This document shows, piece after piece, positions 30,080 through 41,236 of a stretch of DNA of 64,000 bases. How positions within the stretch are numbered: position 1 is the stretch's first letter; the number at the start of each line of letters is the position of its first letter. Source of the stretch: Lepas anatifera (Eukaryota > Arthropoda > Thecostraca > Lepadidae). The stretch covers positions 1,128,501 through 1,192,500 of the forward strand of contig JAOTON010001030.1 of assembly GCA_034440635.1 (NCBI GenBank), read 5' to 3'. The translations under genes and the position numbers were made by a program. The notes beneath the pieces were generated by a model. The model was not told the origin of the DNA. It ran no database searches and worked only from the letters and a program-made list of their open reading frames with translations.

Positions 30080-32045
30080 AGATTTACGGCGCCTCTTGAC
30101 CAAACCTTGGGGCCTCTGAGAATCTTTCGGGACTCCTGAGATAAGTTATCGGCAGCACCTCTGAGGCTAATTATCGGGCCCCCCAGATTTGCTCTGGGGG
30201 GTGGTGGGACTGAAAATGACTCGGGGCCATTCGTATTGGCTCTTGGGGGTCCTCTGAGGCTGTCTCTGGGATGGGGGGCTGGGAATGACTTCTGACAACA
30301 CTCTGAGACTAACTCTGGGGCGCCCCTGAGACTAACACTCGAGGGGGGATTGTGGAAACACCCTTAAGACTGAGTCTTTGGCTCTCCTGAGACGCCTCTT
30401 GGAGGCCCCAGATTAGCTCTGAGAGGCCTAAGGCTAACTCGGGGCCCGTGAGACCAAAACTCGGGAGCACCGTTGGGAATTACTCTCAGAGCCCCAAGAT
30501 GAGCTCTCGGATGTACCTGAGTCTGACTCCCGGGAGCATTCTGGGACTAACTTTTGGGTGCTCCCTGAGATTGATTCTCGGGGCCGCTCATACCAAAACC
30601 CGGGGGCACAGCCTGAGGCTAAATCTCGAGGCCTTCCAAGATTACCCCTCAGGGGCCCCCTGAGACTAGCACTCTGCGAATCAAATGAGACTAACTCTTG
30701 GACCTCCAGATTAACTCTCGGGGTCACCTGAAAGTAAATATTGACTCCTGAGAGAGACGCCCGTAAGATTATGAGGGCCCCCTGAGACCAACACTCAGGC
30801 GCCCCGTGAGACAGACTCTTGGGGTTCTCTGAGACTGACTCTCAGGGGGCCCCTGAAATAGACTTCCGCCGGGCCCTAAGACCCACACTCTGGGGGCCCT
30901 GGGACTAGCTTGGGGCCCCTGAGACTACTCGCGGGGCCCCCTGAGACCAATTTTCCGTGCCCCCTGAGACCAACTCCTGGGTGCCCCTGAGACTGAAGGT
31001 CCCCGAGACCGACTCTCGGGTCCCCTTGACCGACTCTTGGGGTTCTCTGAGACTGACTCTCAGGAGGCCCCTGAAATAGACTCGCGGGCCCTGAGAACCA
31101 CTCTCTTGGGGCCTCGGGACTAGCTTTCCCCCTCCCCTTGATACCGACTCTCGGGGCCCCTGAGACCGACTTTCAGGGCCCCCTGAGAGCAACTCTCTGG
31201 GGCATCTGAAATCTACTTTCGGGGGGGGCTTGAGACAGATTATCAGGGTGGGGGGCCCTGAGGCCTACTCGGGATACCCTGAGAACGAATCTTCAGGGAC
31301 CTCTGAAACTGACTCTGGGAGCCCCGTGGTCAGAGAATCCTTTGCTGTGGTTCAGATTGGCCCAAAGGGCTCCATGGACTCCTAGGATCCCCTTGGCTAC
31401 ACCACTGCATCCACACTTTCGGAGGCCCTCCGAGATCAGCATCTGGAGGCCCCTGAAATAATTGCTTGGCCTACCCCCCTTCCGAGACCAATACTCCGGA
31501 ACCCCCTGATACTGATCCTCGGGGGCTCCTAAGACCAAGCATAGATCGGGCTCAGGGACACCCTTAGGCCCATGCTCGCGCTTTTCTCAGGAGTTACTCG
31601 ACACCGATGTTCGGGGGCCCCCAAGATCAGTATTCGGAGCCCCTCCCCCACCCCGAGACTAATGCTCGGTACTCTGGAGCCCCTCGATGCCGTTGCTCAG
31701 GAGCCCTAAGCCCAAGCCTTGGGGCCCCTGAGACCAAACTCCAGGTCCCATGAGGCCAATGCTCGTGCCTCGCTCATGAGTCCCTCGATGTAAATAGTCC
31801 GGGGCACCCCGAGGGGGCCTAAGCCCCTGAAACCAAGGTCGGGGGCCCTCTGAGACCAAGCTTGGGGGACCCTGAGACAAAGCTCGGGGGCCCCTGAGAC
31901 CAAGACCGAAAGGCCCATGAGACCAAGCTTGGGCCCCCTGAGACCAAGCTCGGGGGCCCCAGGCTAAGCTCGGGGGCCCCCGAGGCTAAGCTCGGGAGCC
32001 CCTCCGACCGAGCTCGGGGTGCCCCCGAGACCAATGCCTGTGTTT
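30080..32045. repeat. Degenerate GC-rich minisatellite block, 'GGCCCCTGAGACC' type (block 2)
   Basis: Units such as GGGGCCCCTGAGACCAAGCT and GACTCTCGGGG repeat with 22-30 bp spacing. The order of idiosyncratic variants (AGATAAGTTATCGGCA, GTGGAAACACC, AATCAAATGAGACTAACTC, CAGAGAATCCTTTGC, GCATCCACACT) is the same as in 52480-55310, so the two blocks share descent as whole segments. Long open frames on the - strand rich in Gly, Pro, Ser and Arg are artefacts of the repeat. Confidence 0.9.
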
Positions 32046-32110
32046 TCCAGTTCATAAGGTCAGGCCAAGGGGGGTCCGCGGACCCCAAGGACCCCCTTGG
32101 CTCCATTGGC
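32046..32110. repeat. Palindromic MITE scrap 'CCAAGGGGGGTCCGCGG'
   Basis: GGCCAAGGGGGGTCCGCGGA, then CCCCAAGGACCCCCTTGG, is largely self-complementary. Equivalent sequences occur at 31349-31385, 54262-54303 and 55812-55850; the last still has its GGGTACGCCACTG end. Confidence 0.7.
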
Positions 32111-32174
32111 TGCACCGACTGCACTTCCCCAGTACGTGGGCCTGTTTTGCGGTAGCCTGTGCTTGGTTAATGTA

Positions 32175-32348
32175 CCGGTAGGTGGCGGGCCTGGTGTCGC
32201 GGGAAGTGTAACTTGTGTTTTCTGTTTTTCCGGTAGGTGGCGGGCCGGGTGCGGCGGGAGGTGTAACTTGTGTTTGCTGTTTCCGTCGGCAGGTGACAGG
32301 CCGGGTGCGGCGGGGGGTGTAACTTGTTTTTGCTGTTTCCGCCGGCAG
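32175..32348 (+). repeat. 56-bp tandem repeat containing splice acceptors
   Basis: Three units of 55-56 bp, each running from AGGTGGCGGGCCGGGTGCGG through GTGTAACTTGTGTTTGCTG to TTTCCGNCGGC, begin at about 32180, 32235 and 32291; the fourth start, at 32347, leads into the open exon. Each unit ends with a T-rich tract and a TAG or CAG followed by GTGGC or GTGAC, so three acceptor-like sites precede the one used in the exon call. Confidence 0.85.
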
Positions 32349-32462
32349 GTGGCAGGCCGGGTGCGGCGTGAGGCGTCGGCGCCAGAGGACGAGATGCTGG
32401 TACGACTGGCTGAGAACTGGGCTGTCATGGAGGCGGTGGGCGCCTCACGGGCGTCTCGGTAG
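32349..32462 (+). CDS. Candidate terminal coding exon, 37 codons
   Basis: After GCCGGCAG at 32341-32348, the frame reads 'VAGRVRREASAPEDEM' and 'LVRLAENWAVMEAVG' and ends at the TAG at 32460-32462. It is phase 0, matching the phase-0 donor at 13150, and its Ala/Arg/Glu-rich composition fits the host exon tail. No other evidence links them, and 19 kb of repeats lie between. I do not recognise the peptide. It could alternatively be an untranslated or repeat-derived segment, since the start of the exon is itself one unit of a 56-bp tandem repeat. Confidence 0.35.
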   Translation: MAGRVRREASAPEDEMLVRLAENWAVMEAVGASRASR

Positions 32463-33707
32463 CGCGCATGCCCCGACAGTATTTGCGTGGCGGTGCTCAT
32501 GTCGGCCCCCTGGCCAGTTATGTAGGGAAGAGATCTAGCGTGGCTGCGGGGCGTGGCGCCGTAGAGTGAAGTGGTAGAAACTTTTGCGGTGACAGTGTAA
32601 GTCATTAGTTAGGGGCGGATTGAAAGCGGTGAGGGTGAATGCTCACCGTGGGGCTTAATGGTGTCAAAGGATCTCCGCAGGAGGGGAACAGTGATGTGTG
32701 ATTGGTGTTTCGGAACTTGATTTGGGAAATCCAAACGCCACTATAACGGTCACGGTTAGATGTCGATTGGAACACGTTGTCCGCTTGTACCCTTCGCTCG
32801 TGCCGTTTTTTTCCTCTTTGAGTACATTACTGATTTCCTCTATCTCGCGGTCTACTGCAGCACCTTGGGCCATACACTTTTCGGTTTACTCGTCTGCGTT
32901 GTATTGGAGCCAATTTGTATAGGAGATTTAAATTCATACCCGTGCTGTCTGTATGAAGACAAAACAGCACATTCCCGGCAAACAGTACAAGGCCGAAACG
33001 ACGCCAAGCCATTCTGTGTCTGAGTCAAAGCTCTAATATCGTCATTGGTCAAACTGTGACTTTCTCAGGTATAATAAAATCTGTCTGTTATCTGCGACAG
33101 CATTATTGCCTAGAATATCCTCAGGGGGACCGGGGGAATAGCCGGGACCTACAACTGCTGAGAACATAGACCCAGCTTGGGCAACAGTGCGCCCCGAGAC
33201 GATTGTCAGGGGCACGGTCACGGGGCTCGTGGGGCTTCCAATGATACCTATGATTACCTATGATAGGGACGTCACAGTGGTTACAGCGGATTGTTGTACC
33301 TTAACTGTTCCGAAACATCGATTTCAATAACATTTTGGGATGCCAGCGCTTCTCTTGAAATTACTTTCTGGCCCACTCCAGCGTTCAACGCCAGATTCCG
33401 TCACCGCGAGTGTCCTCGATCAGTCGGAGGTTCTGGCGGCAGAGTCGCCGCGTGACCTCCAAACGGGTCGCCTATCCGGACTAGTGGGGTGGCGGCAGCG
33501 TGCAGAGCCATGGTGTAGTAGGTAGGATGTTCCGCTCTCTTACAGAGCATGATGACCTGCTGCTGCCACAGACGGAGGGTCCTCCGAGTGCTCGCTCGGC
33601 CCAACATACGGTGCTTGTGTTGCGACTTGTAGTGTTTGTGCGACCGAGACACCGCTGAAGCCCTGACAGTGCAGTGCTAAGCATCCTACGGCAGGAGGTC
33701 AGCGGCC
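32463..33707. other. Unassigned; possible 3' UTR then LINE 5' region
   Basis: No stop-free segment with a known domain. A TATAATAAAATC near 33070 could be a polyadenylation-like signal, but at 600 bp from the candidate stop this is weak. The GC-moderate sequence from about 33340 probably belongs to the 5' UTR of the LINE whose ORF1 starts at 33708. Confidence 0.3.
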
Positions 33708-34604
33708 ATGGAACCGAAAAAGGTAATGACGGAGCAGGACTTGAAACTGAACGAGTTGGAGCAATACAGCATGAAAAACTGTGTCATCATCACCGGTATC
33801 CCAGAATCACCCGACGAAAGCGCCATTGGCCTAGTTCTGGAGATCGGCAGGCTTATTGGCGTGACTTTGCGAGACACTGACATAGACAACGTACACAGAA
33901 TTGGAAAACAGAGGAATGAGGGCAAAGCTCGCCCAATGATAGTAAAATTTGTACGGCACCTAAAGAGAGCAGAGTTCTATCAGGAGCGAAAATCGGTACG
34001 AGAATCCAGAGTTGACAACGAGTCGTGTTTTAGTTCCGACATGATGGCCAATATCTTCATGTCTGATTGCCTAACTCGGCATAATAGCGCCATCATGTTT
34101 GTGGCCCACCAGCTGAAAAGAGACGGCGTCTTGGCACGAGCGTGGACAGACGCAGGAACCATGAAAGTTCGTTTAAGCAGCGACGGGCCCACGAAGAAAA
34201 TCAGAGGCATCGACGATCTCTACAAGCTTGTGGGTGAGCAATCGTCTCTGAGCCTAACCGACTACGGGATTCATGAGATGCAAGCTGTATCCGAACTGCA
34301 AGCAGCGCAGACTTCGCCGGAGGCACCTGGCACCACCCCTGTGCGAGGAAAACGAGGACACCAGGGCGCGGGACGCAGCAGGACGGTGGCAGGGACTGGG
34401 GGCGGAACGAGCGGACGAGGATCCAGCGCTGGATCCCCAGCCGCCACGCGCTCCCGTGCTGGCGGCGCCTCTGAGACCGGTGGAGGTCACACCACGCCCC
34501 CAACGAGAGCTGCGCCTTGGCAGTCCACGGCGTCCGGCGCCGGGCGTGGCAGCTCTGGTGCCAGTGGAGGCAAGGGGAGGCGACGTCACCAAGGGAAGTA
34601 CTGA
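33708..34604 (+). CDS. LINE ORF1 protein with FP-like nucleic-acid-binding region
   Basis: An intact frame of 298 residues. Residues about 10-25 ('LKLNELEQYSMKNCVIITG') begin the domain related to the baculovirus FP family that is common in ORF1 of CR1/L2-type LINEs. 'DIDNVHRIGK', 'RPMIVKFVRHLKRAEFYQ' and a helical region follow to about residue 190. Such ORF1 proteins bind the element RNA and act as chaperones in the ribonucleoprotein. The C-terminus (from about residue 215) is Gly/Ser/Arg-rich and probably disordered, with no CCHC knuckle. The frame starts at ATG, has no break, and is followed after 790 bp by an ORF2 with endonuclease. Whether the two come from one insertion is unproven, since a (TCTG)n tract lies between them. 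Confidence 0.75.
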   Translation: MEPKKVMTEQDLKLNELEQYSMKNCVIITGIPESPDESAIGLVLEIGRLIGVTLRDTDIDNVHRIGKQRNEGKARPMIVKFVRHLKRAEFYQERKSVRESRVDNESCFSSDMMANIFMSDCLTRHNSAIMFVAHQLKRDGVLARAWTDAGTMKVRLSSDGPTKKIRGIDDLYKLVGEQSSLSLTDYGIHEMQAVSELQAAQTSPEAPGTTPVRGKRGHQGAGRSRTVAGTGGGTSGRGSSAGSPAATRSRAGGASETGGGHTTPPTRAAPWQSTASGAGRGSSGASGGKGRRRHQGKY

Positions 34605-35393
34605 CCTTACCTGGCTCCATCAGTGCTTGAATGTAGACTCTGATTCAGAATCTTGATCTGGTAGTTTTTGTATCTAGTTAAAGTTTATTGATTAGAGGAA
34701 ATATAAGTAATTGTAATATCTTCCGGTGCAACAGTGGATGGAACAGTGTTTTGTACTTGAAATGGAAGAATCACCGGATATGAAATTTGACTTCCAACTT
34801 TTTCCAGCATATTTACTTGTTATTACTTGTTATTGTCACCTTGTCGTTAATTCAAGGCTTTTCACCTACAAAACTATCCTCTTTTCTGCCAGCCGAATTG
34901 TTTCTGTCAATTATCCAGAGCATCATGTCAATCCAATTCGGCTGCCTACGAAAGAACCCATACAAGATAGTGTATCTTCAATCGTTTTCAACACATCTAC
35001 TACATTTACGTTAGTAATTGTTCTCGCATCTAATTTCTTCTCTCGAATTTGTAACCCGCAGCAAACATTTTGTTGTGCTATGAATGACGCGTTGGCTGGT
35101 TCGTTTGGGTGCACTGGTGCTCCTGCTAATGGCTATTACTTGGAAGCTAGCTAACACGATATACAATCACGGACTACACTTTAACTCAGTTCCTCAAGCA
35201 TTACGAGATCGACACTTTGAATATTGTTCCTGAACGTTGGTTTTCACCAGTGTCTGTGTTTTTGACTCAATTGTAATAATCTGTCTGTCTGTCTGTCTGC
35301 CAGTGCTAGTGCCAGTGCCATCGCAAGGCCTGCTCGCCAAATGTTCGGCCGCTCGCCCCTGCCGGAGAGTATCCCGATGCGCGATCTCTCTGA
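34605..35393 (+). other. Inter-ORF region of LINE, or tail of a first element
   Basis: A 142-codon frame at 34726-35154 has hydrophobic stretches but no family I recognise. A (TCTG)n tract at 35281-35300 resembles the (TGTC)n at 38966-39001, which ends the downstream ORF2 copy. This suggests the tract could be the 3' end of a separate ORF1-bearing insertion. GC-rich sequence at 35320-35455 leads into ORF2. Confidence 0.4.
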
Positions 35394-38300
35394 CCCACCG
35401 ACCGCTGCCGCTGCCGCGCGCCGCCGCTTCTGCCTGGCCCGGGTGCTTCGAAGTCTGATGTTATCGACACAGAAAACGATATAAAAATTGCTAGTATTAA
35501 CATCAACAGTATAACAGCAGAAAACAGAAGGGATGAGCTAGAGGAATTTGTAAGCCAAAACAACATACAAATATTTGGTCTTGTAGAAACGAAATTAGAC
35601 GATTCTGTAAACATTAGTAGGTACAAGTTCGATAATTTTCATTCTCCACTGGCCCGGCACAGGAACCGGAAAGGAGGAGGAATCCTGCTTTACTGCCATT
35701 CATCATTAGCTATCACGAGGCTCCACAATTTAGAACTAGGAAATATTGAATGGATTTGGGCGAAAATAAAATTAGAAGACTTGGTATTAATTGTATGCTG
35801 CACATACATTCCTCCCAACACAGATACGGGAACCAAAGAACTATTCCTTGAGTATTTAACAGAAAGTGTCGAACAAGCCAAAACATTAAACCCGTCTGGT
35901 ATAATAGTAATGGGAGACTTGAACTGTGGAAATATGTATTTACGGGATATAAAATTAAAACATTCCCCTTTGACCCATTTCGAGACGAAGCTAGAGGCAA
36001 CCGCCGATTCATTAGAGCTATATCAGGTTATTAACGAGCCCACTAGAATACAAGGGGAGACACACAATTTGCGCGATCTTTGCTTTGTTTACAACAAACA
36101 GTTAATATCAGGTAGTGGTGTACTGTCCTCTTTTTCGGCACTCGACCATTTTCCAATTTATGTTTCCGTCAAAAAGAATATGCCTATCCCAAAGCCGATG
36201 TTAAAAGCCATTTGGGACTATAGTAAGCTCGACGCTGAGAGACTGACGAACATTCTGAGGACGACTGACTGGCAGAACATAATAGACAATGACATAAGCA
36301 CTGCAGTGAACTTGTTCACGGAAACCCTAAGAAATGCAGCTTTGGAAACGATCCCATTAAAAACTATTACTATAGGTTCTAATGACAAACCGTGGATAAC
36401 AAAATCCCTGAAACTGGCTATGAAAAAACGTGACACTTTATTCAGGCAGGCTAAAAGAAAACAAATAAATATAGATCGAGACAACCCAGAAGTGAGATAC
36501 GCTTGGCAAAAATGGCGAAGGCAGAGGAATAAGGTTACAAACGACTTACGCCAGCTAAAAAAACAATACATACTTTCAAAAACTAACCAACTCCTCCAGT
36601 ACAAAAGTAATCCACACAAGTACCACTCAATATTGCGTAACCTTACTGGACGAAAGACAGACAGTAGAATTCCCCCATTGTTGGATGAGGACGGAAATTT
36701 AATATCAGACAACGAACGAAAGGCTAATCTCCTAAATTTTTTTTGCAAAACAATCAACATTGGACATACAGGAACCGGAGATAATTCCAACAGAGCCAAC
36801 AGACTCTCCAGTCCCAGAAATCGCCCCCGTTTCAGTCACAGAGCAAGAAGTGCTTCAGGAATTAAATAAATTACACCCCCACAAATCTACAGGGCCCGAC
36901 GAAATATCAACCAGACTTCTGAAACTAACTGCAATTCTCATCGCTGAACCCGTGGCAAAATTGTTCAATAAGTCCCTACAACACGGAATTTTTCCCACAT
37001 CATGGAAACATGCCAGAGTAAAACCGATCTTCAAAAATAAGGGATCCCCTTCTGATATTTCCTGTTATAGGCCCATTAGTCTTCTTTCCTGTTTATCGAA
37101 AGTTTTTGAAAAGATAGTGTTTCGGAAAATCTACAAACATTTGGCCGACAACAATCTTCTAACTGACAGGCAGAGTGGCTATAGGCCGGGTCATGGCACT
37201 CATATGCAACTTTTTTACCTGACGCACAAATTGAACGAGTCGCTAGATAAGGGACAAGACTTCACTGCAGTGTATTTAGACATTTCGCGCTATTTCGACA
37301 AAATTTGGCATAGAGGACTGTTAGAAAAATGTAGACGAGAATTCGGACTGACAGCCGTTTCGGACTGGCTCACTTCTTACTTGACAGACAGAAGACAACA
37401 TGTTTCCTTAGAAGAATCAACCTCATCAACGCTTTCTCTTCATGCTGGTTGTCCACAAGGATCTGTTCTCGGCCCCCTCCTTGCACTTCTCTATCTTAAC
37501 TCTCTTGCAAAGCAAACGACGAACGACATTCTTTGTTTTGCTGACGACACATCTTTATACGCGGCCCATACGACTGACACATTCCCAATTGTTCAACGGA
37601 CACTTCAGGAAGACCTAGACAAAATACACAGGTACGGCAAAAAATGGTTTATTACTTTCAATGCACTAAAGACAGTCCAGCAAACGTTCTCTCTAAAAAA
37701 TAACCCATCCGTCCCGAAACTCACATTCGGTGGAGAGCCCGTACCAGTGGCGAAGAAGCACAAGCACCTTGGCGTTACCCTCTCCAACGATTTGAAATTT
37801 AAAGGAACACATTAACCAAATAATCAAAAAAGTAAATGTAACCTTAAGTCCAATTTACCCTCTTGCTCAGTATCTTCCTAGACCTATTTTGAATAACATC
37901 TTTTCTACCTATGTCCGACCCCATTTCGACTACTGTGACATTATTTACGACGGTCACATCACAGCCCACGACAAACTCCGACTTGAAAGACTGCAAAACA
38001 GGGCCGCCAGACTAGTGACAGGGACTCTACTACGGACACCTACTGACAAACTGACCAGAGAGCTTGGCTGGGAGTCCCTAGAATGTCGTCGAAAAATAAA
38101 TAAAATCACGTTCTTTCATAACCTTCTACACAACTCATTTGTACCCCAATTCATTCGCAGTATAATCCCAGAACCAAGAGCAAATCACGTGATTAGAACC
38201 TTAAGATATTCCGAACTTATAACGGTGCCACGCCATAAAACTCAAACTTTCAAGAGGTCATTCCTCCCCTCAGCCATCAAGCAGTGGAACCTCTTGCCTC

Positions 38301-38745
38301 AAAACATACGCGAAATCACATCAACAAAGAAATTTAAGAGGGAAGTAAAATGTATTTTTGGCACTCCTCCACCTCCACTATACTACTCCCTTGGCAATAA
38401 AAAGAAAACTACCTGTTAGCTCGGTTGAGAGTGGGAATGAGCAAATTAAACGCCCCCCAATTCCAAATTCAAGCCAACGAAACTCCACACTGCTCCTGCG
38501 GCCACAGAAAAGAGGACACATCACATTACTTCCTTAATTGTCCGTTATTCCATTACGCTAGAACAAAACTCTTTAGAGATATATTCGAAGCAACACAAAT
38601 CACGTTAAGTAGCCTAGACCATTCAACTAAACTCAATATACTACTTCATGGCTCTCTTCTAGACGACAAGAACGCGGAAAGAGTAGCAGCATCTGTTTTC
38701 AAATTTATATTTCAAAGCAAGCGTTTTGAACAGAAAGACAGTTGA
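35394..38745 (+). pseudogene. LINE ORF2: AP endonuclease and reverse transcriptase (CR1/L2-like), frameshifted
   Basis: ORF2 proteins nick target DNA and prime reverse transcription there. The endonuclease spans about 35465-36170: 'IASININS', 'LVETK' (catalytic Glu), 'YIPPNTD', 'MGDLNCGN' (Asp, Asn) and 'ALDHFPI' (the Asp-His pair; Ser usually precedes it). The RT opens in a second frame at 36760: 'STGPDEIS', 'FPTSWKHARVKPI', 'AVYLDIS' (first Asp, residue 174), 'GCPQGSVLGPL' and Phe-Ala-Asp-Asp at 260-263. A thumb and C-terminal segment, 'RLERLQNRAARLVTG', continues in a third frame (37889-38419). A Cys/His tail with 'CSCGHRKEDTSHYFLNC' is in a fourth (38425-38745). Frame breaks therefore lie near 36800-36869, 37815 and 38417, while catalytic residues look intact. 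Few substitutions with only frame breaks suggests a fairly young dead copy. Confidence 0.93.
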
Positions 38746-38965
38746 AGCCAGGAATATACTCAGGTTCAGACTCTCAGCGCCCGGGTTGGAGTGGAGGTGG
38801 CGCTGCGGAGCGGCACGTGGTCTATTTAGGCAGCGGCACCGGGTGGTCCTCTCGTGGTGGTGGCCGGCGTCTGGGGCTGACTGTGCGAGCGGTGCGTGTT
38901 ATAAGCACTCGTGCTTTTGCACCAATCGCGAAAAATTACTGAAAACTTTTGTATGTTTCATTATG

Positions 38966-39001
38966 AAAATATATGTCTGTCTGTCTGTCTGTCTGTCTGT
39001 C
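38966..39001 (+). repeat. (TGTC)n microsatellite at LINE 3' end
   Basis: Seven TGTC/TCTG units directly follow AATATA after the LINE 3' UTR. CR1-like elements often end in short microsatellites. The comparable tract at 35281-35300 follows a similar TAATAATC. Confidence 0.7.
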
Positions 39002-39095
39002 ATGATGGTTCGAACCCGGTTTTCCAAAATTGAATACTGATGCCAACCTATCAAATGATGCTTCTAGGAGCAAACATGTTTAGCTTTCCACACAT

Positions 39096-39945
39096 TGTCA
39101 TGTCGGAGACGACCCTCGCCGCTACGTGACCTGAGGGGGTGGAGCTGGGCCGACATCGGAATGCGGGCAATGTATGTAATCTTGTGACCCAACGAAGGGT
39201 AGCAGATGTCACGCAGCGCATCGTTCAGGGGCGATAGTTGAGACCCTATTGCATTGTGATAGCGTCTTTGTAAACGTTTAGGGATGCGTGACTTTAAAAA
39301 GATTTGATGCCAAATTTAGCGCGTTTGTGAAACCTTTGTTCAAAATTATCCGAGCTCCATATTGCACATTTAAGGGCCGTATTTCGGGCGAGCATTAAGT
39401 CACCCCGGCGCCATATGCAGCGCCGCGTCCAGGCTAAGATCAGCGGAAGGCCTGGCCTTTCCGCCATCGTCATCATTAGCGTATTTGCCGCGTTATATCT
39501 AACTGGGGGACCTGTCTTTCATACTTTTATATTGCATGTTTTCCTACCGTTGTCTCTGTATGCTGCCGCCCCTGCTGCCACGGAGCTGAGTGGTCTGCGG
39601 AGACGACCCTCGCTGTCAGGTGACCTGAGCACGGAGCTGAGTGGTCTGCGGAGACGACCCTCGCTGTCACGTGACCTGAGCACGGAGTTGAGTGGTCTGC
39701 GGAGACGACCCTCGCTGTCACGTGACCTGAGCACGGAGCTGGGTGGTCTGCGGAGACGACCCTCGCTGTCGCGTGACCTGAGCGGGTGGTGCCGGCACGA
39801 ACTGAGCCGGCATCGGATTGTGGAGAATGTGACATTGTGACCCGGCGAAGAGGTAGCAGGTGCTAGGAAGCACGCCGTTTAGGTGTGGTAGGAGAGCCAA
39901 TTGCACAGTAACTGTAGCATTGTATATCTGGGGACGCGCGAATGT
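39096..39945 (+). repeat. Direct duplication (about 190 bp) flanking a 51-bp array
   Basis: The segment at about 39102-39290 (GGAGACGACCCTCGCC, then ACGTGACCTGAG, GGGTAGCAGATG, and CATTGTGATAGCG) recurs at about 39750-39945 in the same order with moderate divergence. Within it, four 51-bp units of CGGAGCTGAGTGGTCTGCGG and its continuation occupy 39581-39784, starting at 39581, 39632, 39683 and 39734. The 51-bp unit lacks stops, which creates open frames on both strands. Confidence 0.85.
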
Positions 39946-40169
39946 AAGGCACGTTAATTCCTCAACACGGGGCGTGCTCTATTGTTTTTCAAACTGCTGC
40001 CCCTTTGTACTGTGGTTTGCCTGCGCGAGGAGCCGCACTGAGCGTGCCCTTGACTAACTCGGACAGGGGCATGCTACTGGGTTTATTGTGTCCATACAGA
40101 AGAGGTCTGGATTAATAGAGACGGATAGAGATCGATAAGCGTGGTTATCAGTGGTGATAGATGAAAAAG

Positions 40170-40990
40170 CAATTAAAAATTAACAGCGGGAGAAACCCAT
40201 GGATGACATCGGAGGTTTTAAGAAGCATTCGCAAATGTAATCGCAACCCAAACTGGCTAAGAAGCGTGATAGGGGGAAGGCTGGGAAATATGGAGGGTGC
40301 AAAAAAATCTAGCAACGCATGTCCAGTTTAAGCAAAATCCATCTCAATATCACAATAGATAGGTGTCGGCTGGCCTGTCTCGTCGAATCCGGATGCAAAA
40401 AAAACACACTTAGATTATTCGAGGATTAGGATTCGAGGAGACAGGTTAGCCAACACCATATCTACTTACGATCATGCTCCTCGCCGCAGCACTCCAAAAC
40501 CTATCAATATCACAATACATTGAAAGCCATTATAGGACGGCAGAAACTTTCCATCACAACCCCTTTGGCCTATGACTCCGGCGATTTAGTCTCCGAGGAC
40601 ACAGAGAAAGCAAGCTTGCTAAACAAATATTTTGCTTCGTTATTCAGGCCACACATCGATGATCAATCCGAGCCTCACATGGACACAGAGAAATCAGCCC
40701 TCCTTAAACATCATCGTTATCACCGAGCGAGAAATGTTGAACCAATTAAACTCACTCAATTTCAATAAATCCCTAGATCCCGATGAAATTCCCCCTCGCA
40801 TTTTGAAGCTAACGGCTATACTGATATACAAACCACTTCCGCTCTTTTCGACAAATCCATAAATGAGGAGAAATGTCCATAATTGTGGAAACAAGCCACG
40901 ATCCAGCCAATTAAAAAAAGGGTTCTCTCTCTGGCTGAAAAAATTACAGACCCATTCCGCTTGGTACCATTAGTCTGCTAGTACCATATC
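40170..40990 (+). pseudogene. Relic of LINE reverse transcriptase N-terminal region
   Basis: Pieces in changing frames read 'GRNPWMTSEVLRSIRKCNRN' (about 40185-40245), 'TEKASLLNKYFASLF' (40600-40650), 'KSLDPDEIPPRILKLTAIL' (about 40768-40825), then 'WKQA' and 'PIKK' (40885-40920). These are the linker and the first RT blocks of the same type as in the ORF2 at 36760. Multiple stops and frameshifts and the lack of a catalytic palm show it to be an old 3'-truncated relic. It carries a 146-bp insertion at 40358-40503. Confidence 0.75.
40358..40503. mobile_element. Small inverted-repeat insertion with 14-bp direct repeat
   Basis: The repeat TCAATATCACAATA flanks the segment at 40344-40357 and 40504-40517. 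Inside, AGGTGTCGGCTGGCCTGTCT (from 40361) pairs with the complement near 40435-40459 (GAGACAGGTTAGCCAACACC), making 28-30 bp arms around about 40 bases. About 43 bp lie between the right arm and the right direct repeat, so the arms are not strictly terminal. Confidence 0.7.
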
Positions 40991-41236
40991 ATATGTGATC
41001 CTCCAGGGCCCGAACGGCGTTAGCTGCGGCTGCGGAGCGAAGTCCTTTACTTTGTTTTCGTTCAGAATTACACGTTAGAACGTGTTCTTCTGACTGGTCT
41101 TTGAAACCACTGGAAAGGCAATAATGATTTCATTAGCTGCATACAGTTGTGATGATAACCGTGCTTTTTTTAGCACACGTTACTAACAATGAAACACAAG
41201 GAGTACCTTTTGACATAAAAATGTCATATTCTGTTA

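Noticed and set aside
30434..32124. Gly/Pro/Ser/Arg-rich frames that could suggest collagen-like proteins
   Set aside because: Composition of the degenerate GGCCCC repeat; there is no Gly-X-Y periodicity, and frames break irregularly.
32060..32605. 181-codon - strand frame
   Set aside because: It crosses a MITE scrap, the 56-bp repeat and the candidate exon with no motif.
34726..35154. Membrane protein gene of 142 codons
   Set aside because: Hydrophobic stretches in AT-rich inter-ORF sequence, no known family, and an overlapping frame of similar quality at 34787-35014.
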